Of a DNA stretch of 64,000 nucleotides, positions 1 through 7,804 are shown one piece after another. Location of the stretch: contig NZ_CP160452.1 in assembly GCF_041295575.1 (NCBI RefSeq), positions 2,418,001-2,482,000 of the forward strand. The letters are read 5' to 3'. The notes below the pieces were generated by a model. It was not told where the DNA came from. It saw only the letters and a program-made list of their open reading frames with translations, and did not search any database. A program made the translations under genes and the position numbers. How positions within the stretch are numbered: position 1 is the first letter of the stretch; every line of letters begins with the position of its first letter. The DNA is from Sporosarcina pasteurii. GTDB lineage: Bacteria; Bacillota; Bacilli; Bacillales_A; Planococcaceae.

Positions 1-1174
1 CACCAATTAATGCACCACGAATAATAATTCCTTTAAGACGTTTCTCTTCATCCACAACCGCTACTGGAATCGTCGCTGTCGATACAGTGTCAAACAACTC
101 TGTGAGTACACAATCTTCCAACACAGTCTGGATATCAGTAATGAGAATATCTTCCAAAGATTTCCCTTCACCAACTGCAGCATCTGCATCTTGTGCGGTC
201 ACTGCCCCTAATAGACGATGTTGCTTATCAGTTACATACATAGAGGAGATTCGCAGTCGTTTCATCAGACGAAGCGCCACCCGAGGACCACGGTCAATTT
301 GTACCGAATCTGCTTGCTTCATAATATGAGCAGCTGTCAATACTTTCGATAAATCAACATCTTCAACGAATTTTTCAACGTATTCATTAGATGGATTCAT
401 TAAGATTTCTTCAGGTGTTCCAATTTGAACAATTTCTCCGTCCCTCATTAGAGCGATCCGATCGCCAATTCGAAGGGCTTCATCTAAATCATGGGTAATG
501 AAAATAATTGTTTTCCCCATATCATTATGAAGCTGTAATAACTCATCTTGCATATCTTTACGAATTAACGGATCTAAGGCACTAAAAGCCTCATCCATCA
601 ACAAAATATCTGGATCGTTTGCAATGGCACGTGCTAGTCCAACACGTTGCTGCATGCCCCCGCTTAATTGAGATGGATATTGTTCTTCGTATCCGGCTAA
701 CCCAACTAATCTAAGTGATTCTATTGCTTTCTCTTTTCGTTCTTCTTTCGAAACACCTTGAATTTCCAATCCATATTCCGTGTTGGAAAGAATTGTTTTA
801 TGTGGAAATAGGGCAAAGTTTTGAAATACCATCCCAATTTTTTCACGACGAACTTTACGCAGTTTTTCTTTGTTCATTTGAACGATATCTTCACCGTCCA
901 ATAATATATGTCCCATCGTTGGGTCTATCAGTCTATTTAATAGACGAACAAGTGTAGATTTCCCACTTCCAGATAGTCCCATGATGACAAAGATTTCGCC
1001 TTCATACACATCAAAAGAAGCATGATTTACACCAACTGTGGATCCAGTTGCTTTTAAAATGTCTCCTTTTGTCTTTCCTTCTTGAAGTAATTGAGCCGCA
1101 CGCTTCGTATGTTTACCGAAGATTTTCGTTGCTTGCTTCACTTCAATTTTCTTCTTACTATGTTGCACTTCCAT
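1..1174 (-). CDS. opuAA: Glycine betaine/proline ABC transporter ATP-binding protein, C-terminus cut by window edge
   Basis: ATPase subunit of an osmoprotectant importer of the OpuA/ProU type, acting on the cytoplasmic face of the membrane. The N-terminal extension before the nucleotide-binding domain, Walker A GLSGSGKST (residues 66-74), signature LSGGMQQR and Walker B ILLMDEAFSALD are visible. Tandem CBS domains, the usual ionic-strength sensors of this family, follow from about residue 280. The ATG at 1174 is preceded by GAGGGAGTG. About 391 residues are in the window with no stop before base 1, so only a short C-terminal piece is missing; the permease and binding-protein genes should lie further left. 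It is divergent from a GbsR-like regulator, which fits osmolyte control. The family is clear; OpuA rather than OpuB/OpuC is inferred from the N-terminal extension and CBS region. Confidence 0.93.
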   Translation of the reverse strand, partial: MEVQHSKKKIEVKQATKIFGKHTKRAAQLLQEGKTKGDILKATGSTVGVNHASFDVYEGEIFVIMGLSGSGKSTLVRLLNRLIDPTMGHILLDGEDIVQMNKEKLRKVRREKIGMVFQNFALFPHKTILSNTEYGLEIQGVSKEERKEKAIESLRLVGLAGYEEQYPSQLSGGMQQRVGLARAIANDPDILLMDEAFSALDPLIRKDMQDELLQLHNDMGKTIIFITHDLDEALRIGDRIALMRDGEIVQIGTPEEILMNPSNEYVEKFVEDVDLSKVLTAAHIMKQADSVQIDRGPRVALRLMKRLRISSMYVTDKQHRLLGAVTAQDADAAVGEGKSLEDILITDIQTVLEDCVLTELFDTVSTATIPVAVVDEEKRLKGIIIRGALIG

Positions 1175-1256
1175 TTTTACACTCCCTCGTTATTTACGAA
1201 TGTTTACTAGTATAACTATAAACTTAGTACTTTACAACCTTTCTTACAATTTATTT

Positions 1257-1284
1257 AGTTTGTACAGAAAAAACCGTACAAACT
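1257..1284. promoter_or_regulatory. Perfect 9-bp inverted repeat, probable operator of the adjacent GbsR-like repressor
   Basis: AGTTTGTAC (1257-1265) and its exact complement GTACAAACT (1276-1284) flank a 10-base spacer in the divergent region between opuAA and the regulator gene. MarR/GbsR dimers bind inverted repeats of about this size. The location fits control of opuAA, autoregulation, or both. The assignment to this regulator is inference. Confidence 0.5.
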
Positions 1285-1385
1285 TTAGGTTAAAAAAATT
1301 GATTTTCAATAGGAGTTAAACTATGCTATATGAAGAATATTTGACTAGGCTTTTAATAAGCTGAAAGCTATAAGGAGATAGCAGT

Positions 1386-1928
1386 ATGAATGGATATGAC
1401 AAACTTTTACGTTCACGCAAGCGCATTATGGAATCCATCACTCAGAACATCCATTTATTTGGTCAACCCCCTTCTGCCGGAAGACAATACAGTATGCTGT
1501 TCTTTGAAAATAAATCGATGACTTTAGACGAAATGGCTGAAGAACTAGGTATGAGTAAAACAAGCATGAGTACGTCTATTCGTTCATTAGCAGAATCTAA
1601 ATTGGTTGAACGTGTATGGGAACGCGGTGTCCGAAAAGATTTATATAAGGTAAATGATGATTGGTACCAAAACTTCATTGATACTTTTTCACTTAGATGG
1701 GGAAGATCAATTTCTTTGCACTTAAGTGCGATTAGAAGGTCTAAACGGGAACTCCAAGAACTCATTGAAGATGAGTCAGCTGACGAAGAAGTGGTAGAAC
1801 TAGCAAAGCAGGATATTGAAAAGCTAAATTATATGAGGAGTTATTATGAATGGTTAGAACGGCTTGTTGATGCGTTTGAAGACCATAAAATTTTTGATCT
1901 TGTGCCGAAAAATGAAAAGGAATATTAA
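1386..1928 (+). CDS. GbsR/OpcR-like MarR-type transcriptional regulator
   Basis: A 180-residue winged-helix DNA-binding protein of the GbsR family, whose Bacillus members repress choline and glycine-betaine uptake or synthesis genes. The conserved N-terminal region around residues 24-42 is followed by a helix-turn-helix (about residues 46-72, including MSKTSMSTSIRSL), a wing at ERGVRKDLYKV, and a helical C-terminal dimerisation region. Length equals that of B. subtilis GbsR. The ATG has an AAGGAGAT ribosome site. It is divergent from an osmoprotectant ABC gene rather than next to gbsAB, so it may be the OpcR-type member. A strong terminator follows immediately, so it is monocistronic. Confidence 0.85.
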   Translation: MNGYDKLLRSRKRIMESITQNIHLFGQPPSAGRQYSMLFFENKSMTLDEMAEELGMSKTSMSTSIRSLAESKLVERVWERGVRKDLYKVNDDWYQNFIDTFSLRWGRSISLHLSAIRRSKRELQELIEDESADEEVVELAKQDIEKLNYMRSYYEWLERLVDAFEDHKIFDLVPKNEKEY

Positions 1929-1934
1929 AATGCA

Positions 1935-1973
1935 AAAACGACAATCAGTGCAAAATAACTGATTGTCGTTTTC
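1935..1973 (+). terminator. Rho-independent terminator after the GbsR-like gene
   Basis: A 15-bp perfect stem (1935-1949 with 1958-1972) with an 8-base loop and T-rich 3' side, starting 7 bases after the stop codon. Confidence 0.85.
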
Positions 1974-2058
1974 TGTAGTCCAGTGGCTAACGAGCCAATT
2001 TGTTTAGCTATGGAACACTTCAAGCTATAATGAAACTAACTAAAAGGAGAGGGATTAT

Positions 2059-2292
2059 ATGGCCAAAGCAACTGTCTACACGACAACAACATGCCCATAT
2101 TGCACAATGATGACAGATTACTTAACAGAACAAAATATTCCGTATGAGGAAATTAACGTGCAAGAAGATGTAAAGGCCCAGCGTAAATTAATCGCGGAGA
2201 CCGGTGAGATGGGTGTTCCGCAAACGAAGCTAAACGACAAATGGATTTTAGGTTTCAATCCGGCTGAAATTCAAGAAGCGTTGAAGGGATAA
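2059..2292 (+). CDS. Glutaredoxin-like thiol-disulfide protein (NrdH/YruB type)
   Basis: A 77-residue single-domain thioredoxin-fold protein. The redox motif CPYC lies at residues 13-16, followed by the cis-proline segment GVPQT and a C-terminal glycine-rich turn LGFNPAEIQ, the layout of small Grx/NrdH proteins. It probably reduces protein disulfides in the cytosol; the electron donor cannot be told from sequence. AAAGGAGAG precedes the ATG. A 47-codon ORF begins 6 bases after its stop and ends before the shared terminator, so the two probably form a two-gene transcript. Confidence 0.88.
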   Translation: MAKATVYTTTTCPYCTMMTDYLTEQNIPYEEINVQEDVKAQRKLIAETGEMGVPQTKLNDKWILGFNPAEIQEALKG

Positions 2293-2298
2293 ATGTAA

Positions 2299-2442
2299 TT
2301 GATCAAACGTTTATTTTCATGTAAATCATGTAGTTATCATAAGTTCGATACTAGGGAAAGAAGATTCCCCAAAATATGCCTTGGTCATGTTGCCATGGCC
2401 ATTACAGGAATTGTTCTTGTCTATATGCAATGGATGCAGTAA
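2299..2442 (+). CDS. Small membrane protein downstream of glutaredoxin (47 aa, TTG start)
   Basis: Read directly from the sequence: a TTG start at 2299, GAAGGGA (2283-2289) nine bases upstream, and a TAA at 2440-2442. The product has a basic N-terminal half with a CKSC pair (CxxC, residues 8-11) and a third Cys at residue 27. A hydrophobic C-terminal helix (about residues 30-47) ends in VYMQWMQ. It sits between the glutaredoxin stop and the terminator at 2449. A one-pass membrane thiol or metal-binding protein coupled to the glutaredoxin is plausible, but I do not recognise the family. Confidence 0.55.
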   Translation: MIKRLFSCKSCSYHKFDTRERRFPKICLGHVAMAITGIVLVYMQWMQ

Positions 2443-2448
2443 TGGATT

Positions 2449-2480
2449 AACCTCCTTTTCAAATAGAAGAGGAGGTTTAT
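2449..2480 (+). terminator. Terminator of the glutaredoxin/small ORF transcript
   Basis: An 11-bp stem (2449-2459 with 2467-2477, one G-T pair) followed by TTTATTTG. It also lies just past the 3' end of the opposing OsmC gene. Confidence 0.75.
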
Positions 2481-2486
2481 TTGTGT

Positions 2487-2936
2487 TTACTTAGCTATTT
2501 CTATGTTCGTTACCAACTCAACGCTTACATTTCCTTGAATCGCTCTGCTAATCATGCAAGAATTCTCTGCTTTTTCCGCTAGCCTTTGTGCAAGTGCGAT
2601 TTCTTTATCTGTAGCACCTAGCTTTAAAATAATATGCGGTTTATGAATGATTTTTTTATATGTAATGACACCATTTGTTACATCGACCACACCAACTGAT
2701 TCCATTTCTAATTGGTCTTTCTCAAGCTTACTTCGTTCCATCATCGCCGCCAGCGTAATGATATAGCACGTTGCTGCTGCCCCCAATAGCATTTCATCTG
2801 GATTTGTCCCAATTCCAGGTCCATCCATTTCGGGTGGGATAGATACTCTTGTTTTCAACTGCCCTGCCTCTATCGTCCCCACATCATTCCGACCGCCTGG
2901 CCACTTCGCTGTTAAATGAAATAAATGCTCCGCCAT
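2487..2936 (-). CDS. OsmC/Ohr-family peroxiredoxin
   Basis: A 149-residue cytosolic protein of the OsmC family, which uses two cysteines to reduce organic hydroperoxides. The two catalytic-type cysteines are present, one in AAATCYI near residue 57 and one in ENSCMISRAI near residue 127, together with the conserved TNPDEMLLGA segment. Length is typical. The ATG at 2936 has a GGAGGGGAA ribosome site. It resembles the SACOL1771-type branch more than Ohr, but I cannot separate subfamilies by eye. It converges on the glutaredoxin unit. Confidence 0.85.
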   Translation of the reverse strand: MAEHLFHLTAKWPGGRNDVGTIEAGQLKTRVSIPPEMDGPGIGTNPDEMLLGAAATCYIITLAAMMERSKLEKDQLEMESVGVVDVTNGVITYKKIIHKPHIILKLGATDKEIALAQRLAEKAENSCMISRAIQGNVSVELVTNIEIAK

Positions 2937-3058
2937 TCGCTTTCCCCTCCGATTTCTATATTTATTATACGGTAGTTAACTTAATTATTGCGCCCCCTGG
3001 AACAAATGCGTATGTTAAAGTGATAATATACTTGACTGTCCGAGTACAGTGGGACTTC

Positions 3059-3245
3059 GTTGATTGGAGTGGAGGGCGGCGAGGGCGTGCTCTCAAACGC
3101 TTCGCTTTTTGGTCGCAAAAGCCGTTCTTCGTGACGGCTTTTCCTGTGGGATTAGCTGGACAGGTAAGACCCCGCAGGGAGCGAAGCGACTAAGGAGGCT
3201 CACCGCCAGCCCCACGGAAAGCGTCCGCCCGGAACGAAAATCAAC
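3059..3245 (+). repeat. Interspersed GC-rich repeat, copy 1
   Basis: A 187-base element much more GC-rich than its surroundings, bounded by GTTGATT and its complement AATCAAC. It contains the shared core GGGATTAGC.GGACAGGT.AGACCCCGCAG and GAGGCTCACCGCC.GCCCC.CGGAA.GCGTCCGC. Between the left end and the core it carries a 60-base segment also present in the copy at 20184-20350. There is no convincing coding capacity. The rest of the 2937-3354 gene-free stretch holds nothing else that I can identify. It resembles the short non-autonomous repeats found in many Bacillales genomes. Confidence 0.85.
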
Positions 3246-3312
3246 ATTGTTCATGATTCACTCTAGAAATGTTAATTGTGATATTAGTTAACGTGTCAAT
3301 TTCATTAATCAC

Positions 3313-3347
3313 CAAAAAAGTAGAGGATACTTTCTCTCCTCTACTTT
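3313..3347 (-). terminator. Terminator of the YtkA-like gene
   Basis: An 11-bp stem (3317-3327 with 3337-3347) with a T-run on the minus strand. It lies 8 bases beyond the downstream half of the interrupted YtkA-like gene, which suggests that both halves share one transcription unit. Confidence 0.75.
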
Positions 3348-3354
3348 AATCATT

Positions 3355-3552
3355 CTATAATTTAACGTCTACAATATGTTCTTCATGCTCATGTAAATCT
3401 TCTTCATCTTCTACATGAATGATAATGGTATATTGTTCTGCTTCTTCAAACGTGTAAAGTGCGGTATATTCTCCCGCCTTTTCTTCTTTTGCATCTACCC
3501 AATCATGTTCATCAGAATTATCTTCATACCAAATTTCATAACGAACATTCAA
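3355..3552 (-). pseudogene. C-terminal half of an interrupted YtkA/FixH-like lipoprotein gene
   Basis: The 65 codons follow the upstream ORF in the same frame after a single TAA (3553-3555). The product is a beta-strand-rich acidic segment (RYEIWYED..., YTIIIHVEDEEDLHEHEE) that completes a second YtkA-like domain begun before the stop. The TTG right after the TAA could serve as a reinitiation start, but no ribosome site precedes it. One G-to-T change (GAA to TAA) would explain the interruption. A sequencing error, a real nonsense mutation or coupled reinitiation are all possible. Confidence 0.6.
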
Positions 3553-4092
3553 TTATTCTAATGGTAATTCATCTAATTCAACATGTACGATCAGTTCTTT
3601 TTCTTCACCAGCAGCAACATCTGTTGGCTTCATAAAATGCATAGAAAAGCCTTCTGTATGGTAATCATGCCCACTACTTTCTTCATACTTCCCGCCACTT
3701 CCAACAGTCACTTGTTCAACAGGCATTGTATGTAGACCTTTTGCTGTAACATGGACTTGAATATGGAAGAGTCCATCATGATCAAATGATGTTTCGGCTG
3801 TATAAACGCCTTCTTTTTCATTTGTTGAATCAATCATGACACTATCAGACTTCTTGCCTTCTTCCCAGACTTCATAGACCACTTCATCAGCATCATCTAT
3901 TTTCTGATTGCCCATTGTGACAAGAGATGACATGTGAACGGTTTCACCAACTTCAACTTCATTCGTTACTGTTAATTTAACAAGTAGCGGTTCTAGTTCT
4001 GTTACATCTTCGATAAGTTCTTCTTTTTTCGTACAAGCGACTAATGTTCCCAACACGAGTGTAAATAGTAATACGGCAATTATTCGTTTCAA
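3553..4092 (-). CDS. YtkA-like domain lipoprotein, N-terminal part of an interrupted gene
   Basis: A 179-residue exported protein with a lipoprotein signal peptide (lipobox LVAC, Cys 20). One complete YtkA/FixH-like immunoglobulin-type domain follows (about residues 35-130). A linker rich in His and Met (GHDYHTEGFSMHFMKP) leads into a second domain that stops at residue 179. The second domain continues in frame beyond the stop (3355-3552). The His/Met-rich stretch and the divergent two-component/Sco operon suggest periplasm-side copper handling, but this is inference. If the stop is real, the truncated product probably lacks a folded second domain. Confidence 0.75.
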   Translation of the reverse strand: MKRIIAVLLFTLVLGTLVACTKKEELIEDVTELEPLLVKLTVTNEVEVGETVHMSSLVTMGNQKIDDADEVVYEVWEEGKKSDSVMIDSTNEKEGVYTAETSFDHDGLFHIQVHVTAKGLHTMPVEQVTVGSGGKYEESSGHDYHTEGFSMHFMKPTDVAAGEEKELIVHVELDELPLE

Positions 4093-4165
4093 AAATAACT
4101 CCCCCAGTACTGCTTAATGTTTTCGTAAAACCCACATATTCAGTATAATTATACACAGAGGTTAA

Positions 4166-4212
4166 GAAGTTTTGGTGAAGTTAGAACACAGTCATTACTT
4201 CACCGAAACTTC
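4166..4212. promoter_or_regulatory. Probable response-regulator operator: paired direct repeats in inverted arrangement
   Basis: Two 16-base arms (4166-4181 and 4197-4212) are complementary at 15 of 16 positions. Each arm also contains a direct repeat GAAGTT-N5-GAAGTT (the right arm GAAGTT-N5-GAAGTA on the minus strand), the 11-bp spacing typical of OmpR/PhoB-family sites. It lies between the divergent YtkA-like lipoprotein and the two-component operon. Confidence 0.6.
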
Positions 4213-4266
4213 AACCTTACCATATATCATTTTCCATAAAGCTATGGAATGAAATGAGGGAATACT

Positions 4267-4968
4267 ATGTCTAATTACACAGTCATGATTATTGACGATG
4301 AAAGTCAAATGAGAAATCTTGTTCGCGATTTCTTAGAACGTGAACATTATAAAGTCGTCGAGGCAACAGATGGTGCGCATGCACTATCAATACTTCAACA
4401 AACAAAAACCGATTTATTTATTGTAGATGTTATGATGCCTTTTATGGATGGCTTTGAATTTGCTGAAAAAGTGAAACGCTACTCTCCTGCCCCGATCATT
4501 TTTTTATCCGCGAAAGGTGATGAGTGGGATAAAGTGAAAGGCTTGAAACTCGGTGGAGATGATTATATCGTCAAACCTTTTCATCCCCAAGAATTACTTG
4601 CCCGTGTTGAATCTGTTTTAAGACGAACTTATCAAAGTATTGAGCGAGCAGAATTGTTACGCGTTGGCCCGATCAGTATCGATACGGAATCACATACAGC
4701 GACAGCTGATGGTGAGCCGCTTTCCCTGACATTAAAAGAATATGGTCTATTAAAGTTATTCATCCAAAACACAGGACGCGTTTATTCAAGAGAACAATTA
4801 CTTGAAACGATTTGGGGAGAAAATCACCAAAGTACAGAGCGCACGGTTGATACACATATTAAAACGCTTCGTTTAAAACTTGGCCCCTACAATAATTTTA
4901 TCGAAACGGTTTGGGGCATTGGTTATCGATTTGAGGTGTCACATGAAAAGGAAGAATCTGACGTTTAG
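4267..4968 (+). CDS. OmpR-family response regulator
   Basis: A 233-residue two-domain regulator. The receiver domain (residues 5-118) has the acidic pair IIDDE, the phospho-acceptor Asp 54 in FIVDVMMP, and the conserved Lys in DDYIVKPF. The C-terminal winged helix (about residues 130-226) ends in RTVDTHIKTLRLKLG and WGIGYRF. The kinase gene starts inside its 3' end (26-base overlap) and the Sco gene follows, so all three are one operon. Direct repeats at 4166-4212 are a likely binding site. The signal is unknown; the neighbours suggest copper or respiratory-oxidase stress. Confidence 0.92.
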   Translation: MSNYTVMIIDDESQMRNLVRDFLEREHYKVVEATDGAHALSILQQTKTDLFIVDVMMPFMDGFEFAEKVKRYSPAPIIFLSAKGDEWDKVKGLKLGGDDYIVKPFHPQELLARVESVLRRTYQSIERAELLRVGPISIDTESHTATADGEPLSLTLKEYGLLKLFIQNTGRVYSREQLLETIWGENHQSTERTVDTHIKTLRLKLGPYNNFIETVWGIGYRFEVSHEKEESDV

Positions 4969-6334
4969 TAAAAAAATTATTATTCTACTCCTTTCCAGCA
5001 TTGGTTTTACAATCCTTTTTTCATTTTTCTTTATCCATTATTTATATTCAAAACTATATTTGACAAGTATTGAGGAGTCGATTATTTATCAAGGGCATAG
5101 AACTGCTTCTCACTATCATTACGGAGAATTAAGCGAAGAAATTATTGAGAAAATCCAGTGGTACAATATTGTATCTGAATACGAAATTATTGTCGTGGAT
5201 GATTTAGATGAACTGTCCTCCTATTTTCCTTATCAAATCAACACACAAGCCTTGTTAGAAGGTGATGATTACGAAACATTAAACCAAGGAAAATATGTGA
5301 TGAAAGAAGGCTATGTAAAGGAACTTGATAGAGAAATCATCGGTGCTATTTTCCCGATTAGAGGAGAATATGAACTAATCGGTTTTATTTATATCTATGT
5401 TCCACTTGCCGCAATCCAGGATGTTTTTAAGGAAAGTATTCCTTTACTCATTGGTACGGGACTAATTTTCTTTTGTCTTCTGTTCATTATCGTCTGGTCG
5501 TTTTGGCGCTCATTATTTAATCCACTCAAAAAACTCGAGCACCATGCCGTTGAGGTTGCGAATGGTAATTATGAAAATCGATTGGCCATTCGATATGACG
5601 ATGAAGTTGGTCAAGTTGCAAAAACGTTTAATATGATGACTGAATCACTTGAACAACAAGAAATACGACAAAAAGAATTCATCTCAAACATCGTTCACGA
5701 ACTTCGAACGCCACTAACTTATGTCAGCGGTTACACACAAGCTTTAAAACAAGACTTTTCTTCCAAAAATAGAGATAACTATTTGAACACGATTGAAAAG
5801 GAAACAGAACGAATAAACAAATTAATTACCGATTTAGTTGACTTGTCTCATTTGCAAGAAGGTTTATATACGATGACAAAGCAACCGTTAGCCATCGCAC
5901 AAGTTCTGTTAGACACGATTGATTTATTTTTAATTCATAGTCAAAAGAAGCAGATTCAACTTCAAGTAACAGTCGACGAAGAGTTAATTGTGTTAGGCGA
6001 TGCGAAACGTATCCAACAAGTCTTTTATAATATTATTGATAATGCAATTAAGTACTCAAAGATTGATAACGACGTGTTTATATCATTGGAAAACGATAAT
6101 GAACACGCCAAATTTCAAGTACAAAACCTTGGTACAGTCATTGATGCGGAAGATATTCCGTATATCGGCAACCGATTTTTTCGTACAGATAAAGCACGCA
6201 ATCGAACGACGGGCGGTACTGGTCTTGGATTATCAATTGTTAAAGAAATTACACGGCTTCACGATGGTCAATTTTCGATTACTAGTGATGTGAACGACGG
6301 AACGATTGTGACGGTTCAACTACCACTATTATAA
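4943..6334 (+). CDS. Sensor histidine kinase partner of the OmpR-family regulator
   Basis: A 463-residue membrane kinase. There are TM helices at about residues 11-34 and 166-188, an extracytoplasmic sensor loop of roughly 130 residues, a HAMP segment, the HisKA motif VHELRTP with phospho-accepting His 252, the N box NIIDNAIKYS, and the G boxes ending TGGTGLGLSIVKE. An upstream in-frame start at 4880 lies inside the regulator gene. ATG 4943 is preferred because GAGGTG precedes it and the signal-anchor helix then starts at the N-terminus. The sensor domain has no recognisable family. Confidence 0.9.
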   Translation: MKRKNLTFSKKIIILLLSSIGFTILFSFFFIHYLYSKLYLTSIEESIIYQGHRTASHYHYGELSEEIIEKIQWYNIVSEYEIIVVDDLDELSSYFPYQINTQALLEGDDYETLNQGKYVMKEGYVKELDREIIGAIFPIRGEYELIGFIYIYVPLAAIQDVFKESIPLLIGTGLIFFCLLFIIVWSFWRSLFNPLKKLEHHAVEVANGNYENRLAIRYDDEVGQVAKTFNMMTESLEQQEIRQKEFISNIVHELRTPLTYVSGYTQALKQDFSSKNRDNYLNTIEKETERINKLITDLVDLSHLQEGLYTMTKQPLAIAQVLLDTIDLFLIHSQKKQIQLQVTVDEELIVLGDAKRIQQVFYNIIDNAIKYSKIDNDVFISLENDNEHAKFQVQNLGTVIDAEDIPYIGNRFFRTDKARNRTTGGTGLGLSIVKEITRLHDGQFSITSDVNDGTIVTVQLPLL

Positions 6335-6346
6335 GGAAGAGATATA

Positions 6347-6916
6347 ATGAAGTTTCGATTAGTCGGATATTTACTTGTTCTGTCTACCATTTTGCTAGCG
6401 GCATGCAATTCTTCGTCTATGCCAATAGAAAGAATAGAAACTTTCACTTTTACCAATCAAAATGGAGACGCATATGGGATGGAAGATTTGCATGGTAACG
6501 TTTGGATTGCCAATTTTATCTTCACAAGTTGTCAAACCGTTTGCCAACCGATGACAGCTGAAACGGCATCACTGCAGGAAAAATTAAAAGCCAAAGGACT
6601 CCCAGTGACTTTTATTTCATTTACAGTTGATCCGGAAGTCGATACGCCGGAAAGGTTGCATTCTTTTGTCATGGATTTTACAAATGACCTTTCAAATTGG
6701 CACTTACTTACAGGTTATTCACCAGATGATATTGAAATATTTGCACGGGAACATTTTAAAACCATCGTGCATAAGCCACCATCATCTTCCCAAGTGATTC
6801 ATAGTTCAAATTACTACTTAGTCGATCAAGAGGGACACTTAATGGGAGAATATAACTTTATTGATACAACATATTATGAGAGTTTAGTAACTGATATAGA
6901 AAAAATTCTGAAATAA
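6347..6916 (+). CDS. SCO1/SenC-family copper chaperone lipoprotein
   Basis: A 189-residue thioredoxin-fold lipoprotein (lipobox LLAAC, Cys 20). Sco proteins deliver copper to, or reduce, the CuA site of cytochrome c oxidase on the outside of the membrane. The copper ligands are all present: Cys 62 and Cys 66 in SCQTVC, and His 152 in VIHSS. The conserved DPEVDTPERL segment is also there. It starts 12 bases after the kinase stop with AAGGAAGAG upstream and ends in a terminator. Operon membership with a two-component system and the divergent His/Met-rich lipoprotein points to a small copper-delivery module. Confidence 0.9.
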   Translation: MKFRLVGYLLVLSTILLAACNSSSMPIERIETFTFTNQNGDAYGMEDLHGNVWIANFIFTSCQTVCQPMTAETASLQEKLKAKGLPVTFISFTVDPEVDTPERLHSFVMDFTNDLSNWHLLTGYSPDDIEIFAREHFKTIVHKPPSSSQVIHSSNYYLVDQEGHLMGEYNFIDTTYYESLVTDIEKILK

Positions 6917-6943
6917 GACCGCTAATTCACAGCGGTTTTTCTT
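6917..6943 (+). terminator. Terminator of the RR-HK-sco operon
   Basis: Stem ACCGCT/AGCGGT (6918-6923 with 6931-6936) followed by TTTTTCTT. Confidence 0.8.
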
Positions 6944-7099
6944 ATTCTCAAAAGTGATACACGCATAGTCAATTTAATAGCATTACATAAAATAATCTTA
7001 AAATGCAGAACTTTTATTCATTCTCTCATACCACTCCAGCTCAATATCAGCTAAACTATAAGTAGAGATAACAAAATAATTAGAAAGGGTGAACCGTTA

Positions 7100-7804
7100 T
7101 TGGATTATACAATTCAGCCTTTAGGTGACCAAGCGGTGATTGTTGAGTTTTCCAATAAAATCAGCTTGAATACACATGAACACATTCAAAGAATCACTGC
7201 TTGCTTAGATCGTGAAGCACCTTCATGGTTAATTGAATATATCCCAGCTTATACAACGCTAACGATATTTTATTCAATCATAGAATTTAGTGGCTCCTCT
7301 TCTCCCTTTCAATCAGTTTGTGAAGAATTCAACAAGCTACTTCAAAATTCACAAGATGAAGATAACTTCACAGGTCGCCTAGTGAAGATTCCTGTGCTCT
7401 ATGGTGGTAAATATGGCCCCGACTTAGCGCACATTGCAACTTATCATGATTTAAGCGAAGAGGAAGTAATTTCTTTACATACGGGTGGCGACTATATTAT
7501 ACATATGATTGGGTTTTCTCCTGGATTTCCTTTTATTGGAGGACTGCCCGAAAAAATTGCGACGCCTCGTAAATTGACACCTCGCCTATCGATTCCAGAG
7601 CGTTCTGTTGGAATTGCTGGAAAACAAACTGGGATTTATCCAATCGAAACACCAGGCGGGTGGCAAATTATTGGGAGAACACCAGTTGATTTATTTTTAC
7701 CAAATGAAGAGATTCCAACTCTATTACAACCCGGAGATCAATTACAGTTTTATAGCATCTCCGAAGAAGAATATAGACATTTGCGTGGTGAATCAACATG
7801 TTAA
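7100..7804 (+). CDS. pxpB: 5-oxoprolinase subunit PxpB (KipI family)
   Basis: A 234-residue subunit of the ATP-dependent 5-oxoprolinase PxpABC, which opens pyroglutamate to glutamate in the cytosol. The hallmark segment IHMIGFSPGFPFIGGLP and the downstream SVGIAGKQTGIYPIETPGGW are intact. Start is TTG at 7100 with AAAGGGTGA upstream; no ATG is in frame nearby. It overlaps pxpC by 7 bases. Its B. subtilis counterpart KipI also inhibits sporulation kinase KinA, so a second role is possible. Gene order here is B-C-A, without the kipR regulator or an ycsG-type transporter. Confidence 0.93.
   Translation: MDYTIQPLGDQAVIVEFSNKISLNTHEHIQRITACLDREAPSWLIEYIPAYTTLTIFYSIIEFSGSSSPFQSVCEEFNKLLQNSQDEDNFTGRLVKIPVLYGGKYGPDLAHIATYHDLSEEEVISLHTGGDYIIHMIGFSPGFPFIGGLPEKIATPRKLTPRLSIPERSVGIAGKQTGIYPIETPGGWQIIGRTPVDLFLPNEEIPTLLQPGDQLQFYSISEEEYRHLRGESTC

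Noticed and set aside
2849-3291. Two overlapping plus-strand frames across the repeat at 3059-3245
   Set aside because: They arise from the GC-rich repeat lacking stops in some frames; no ribosome site, and similar frames occur in other repeat copies.
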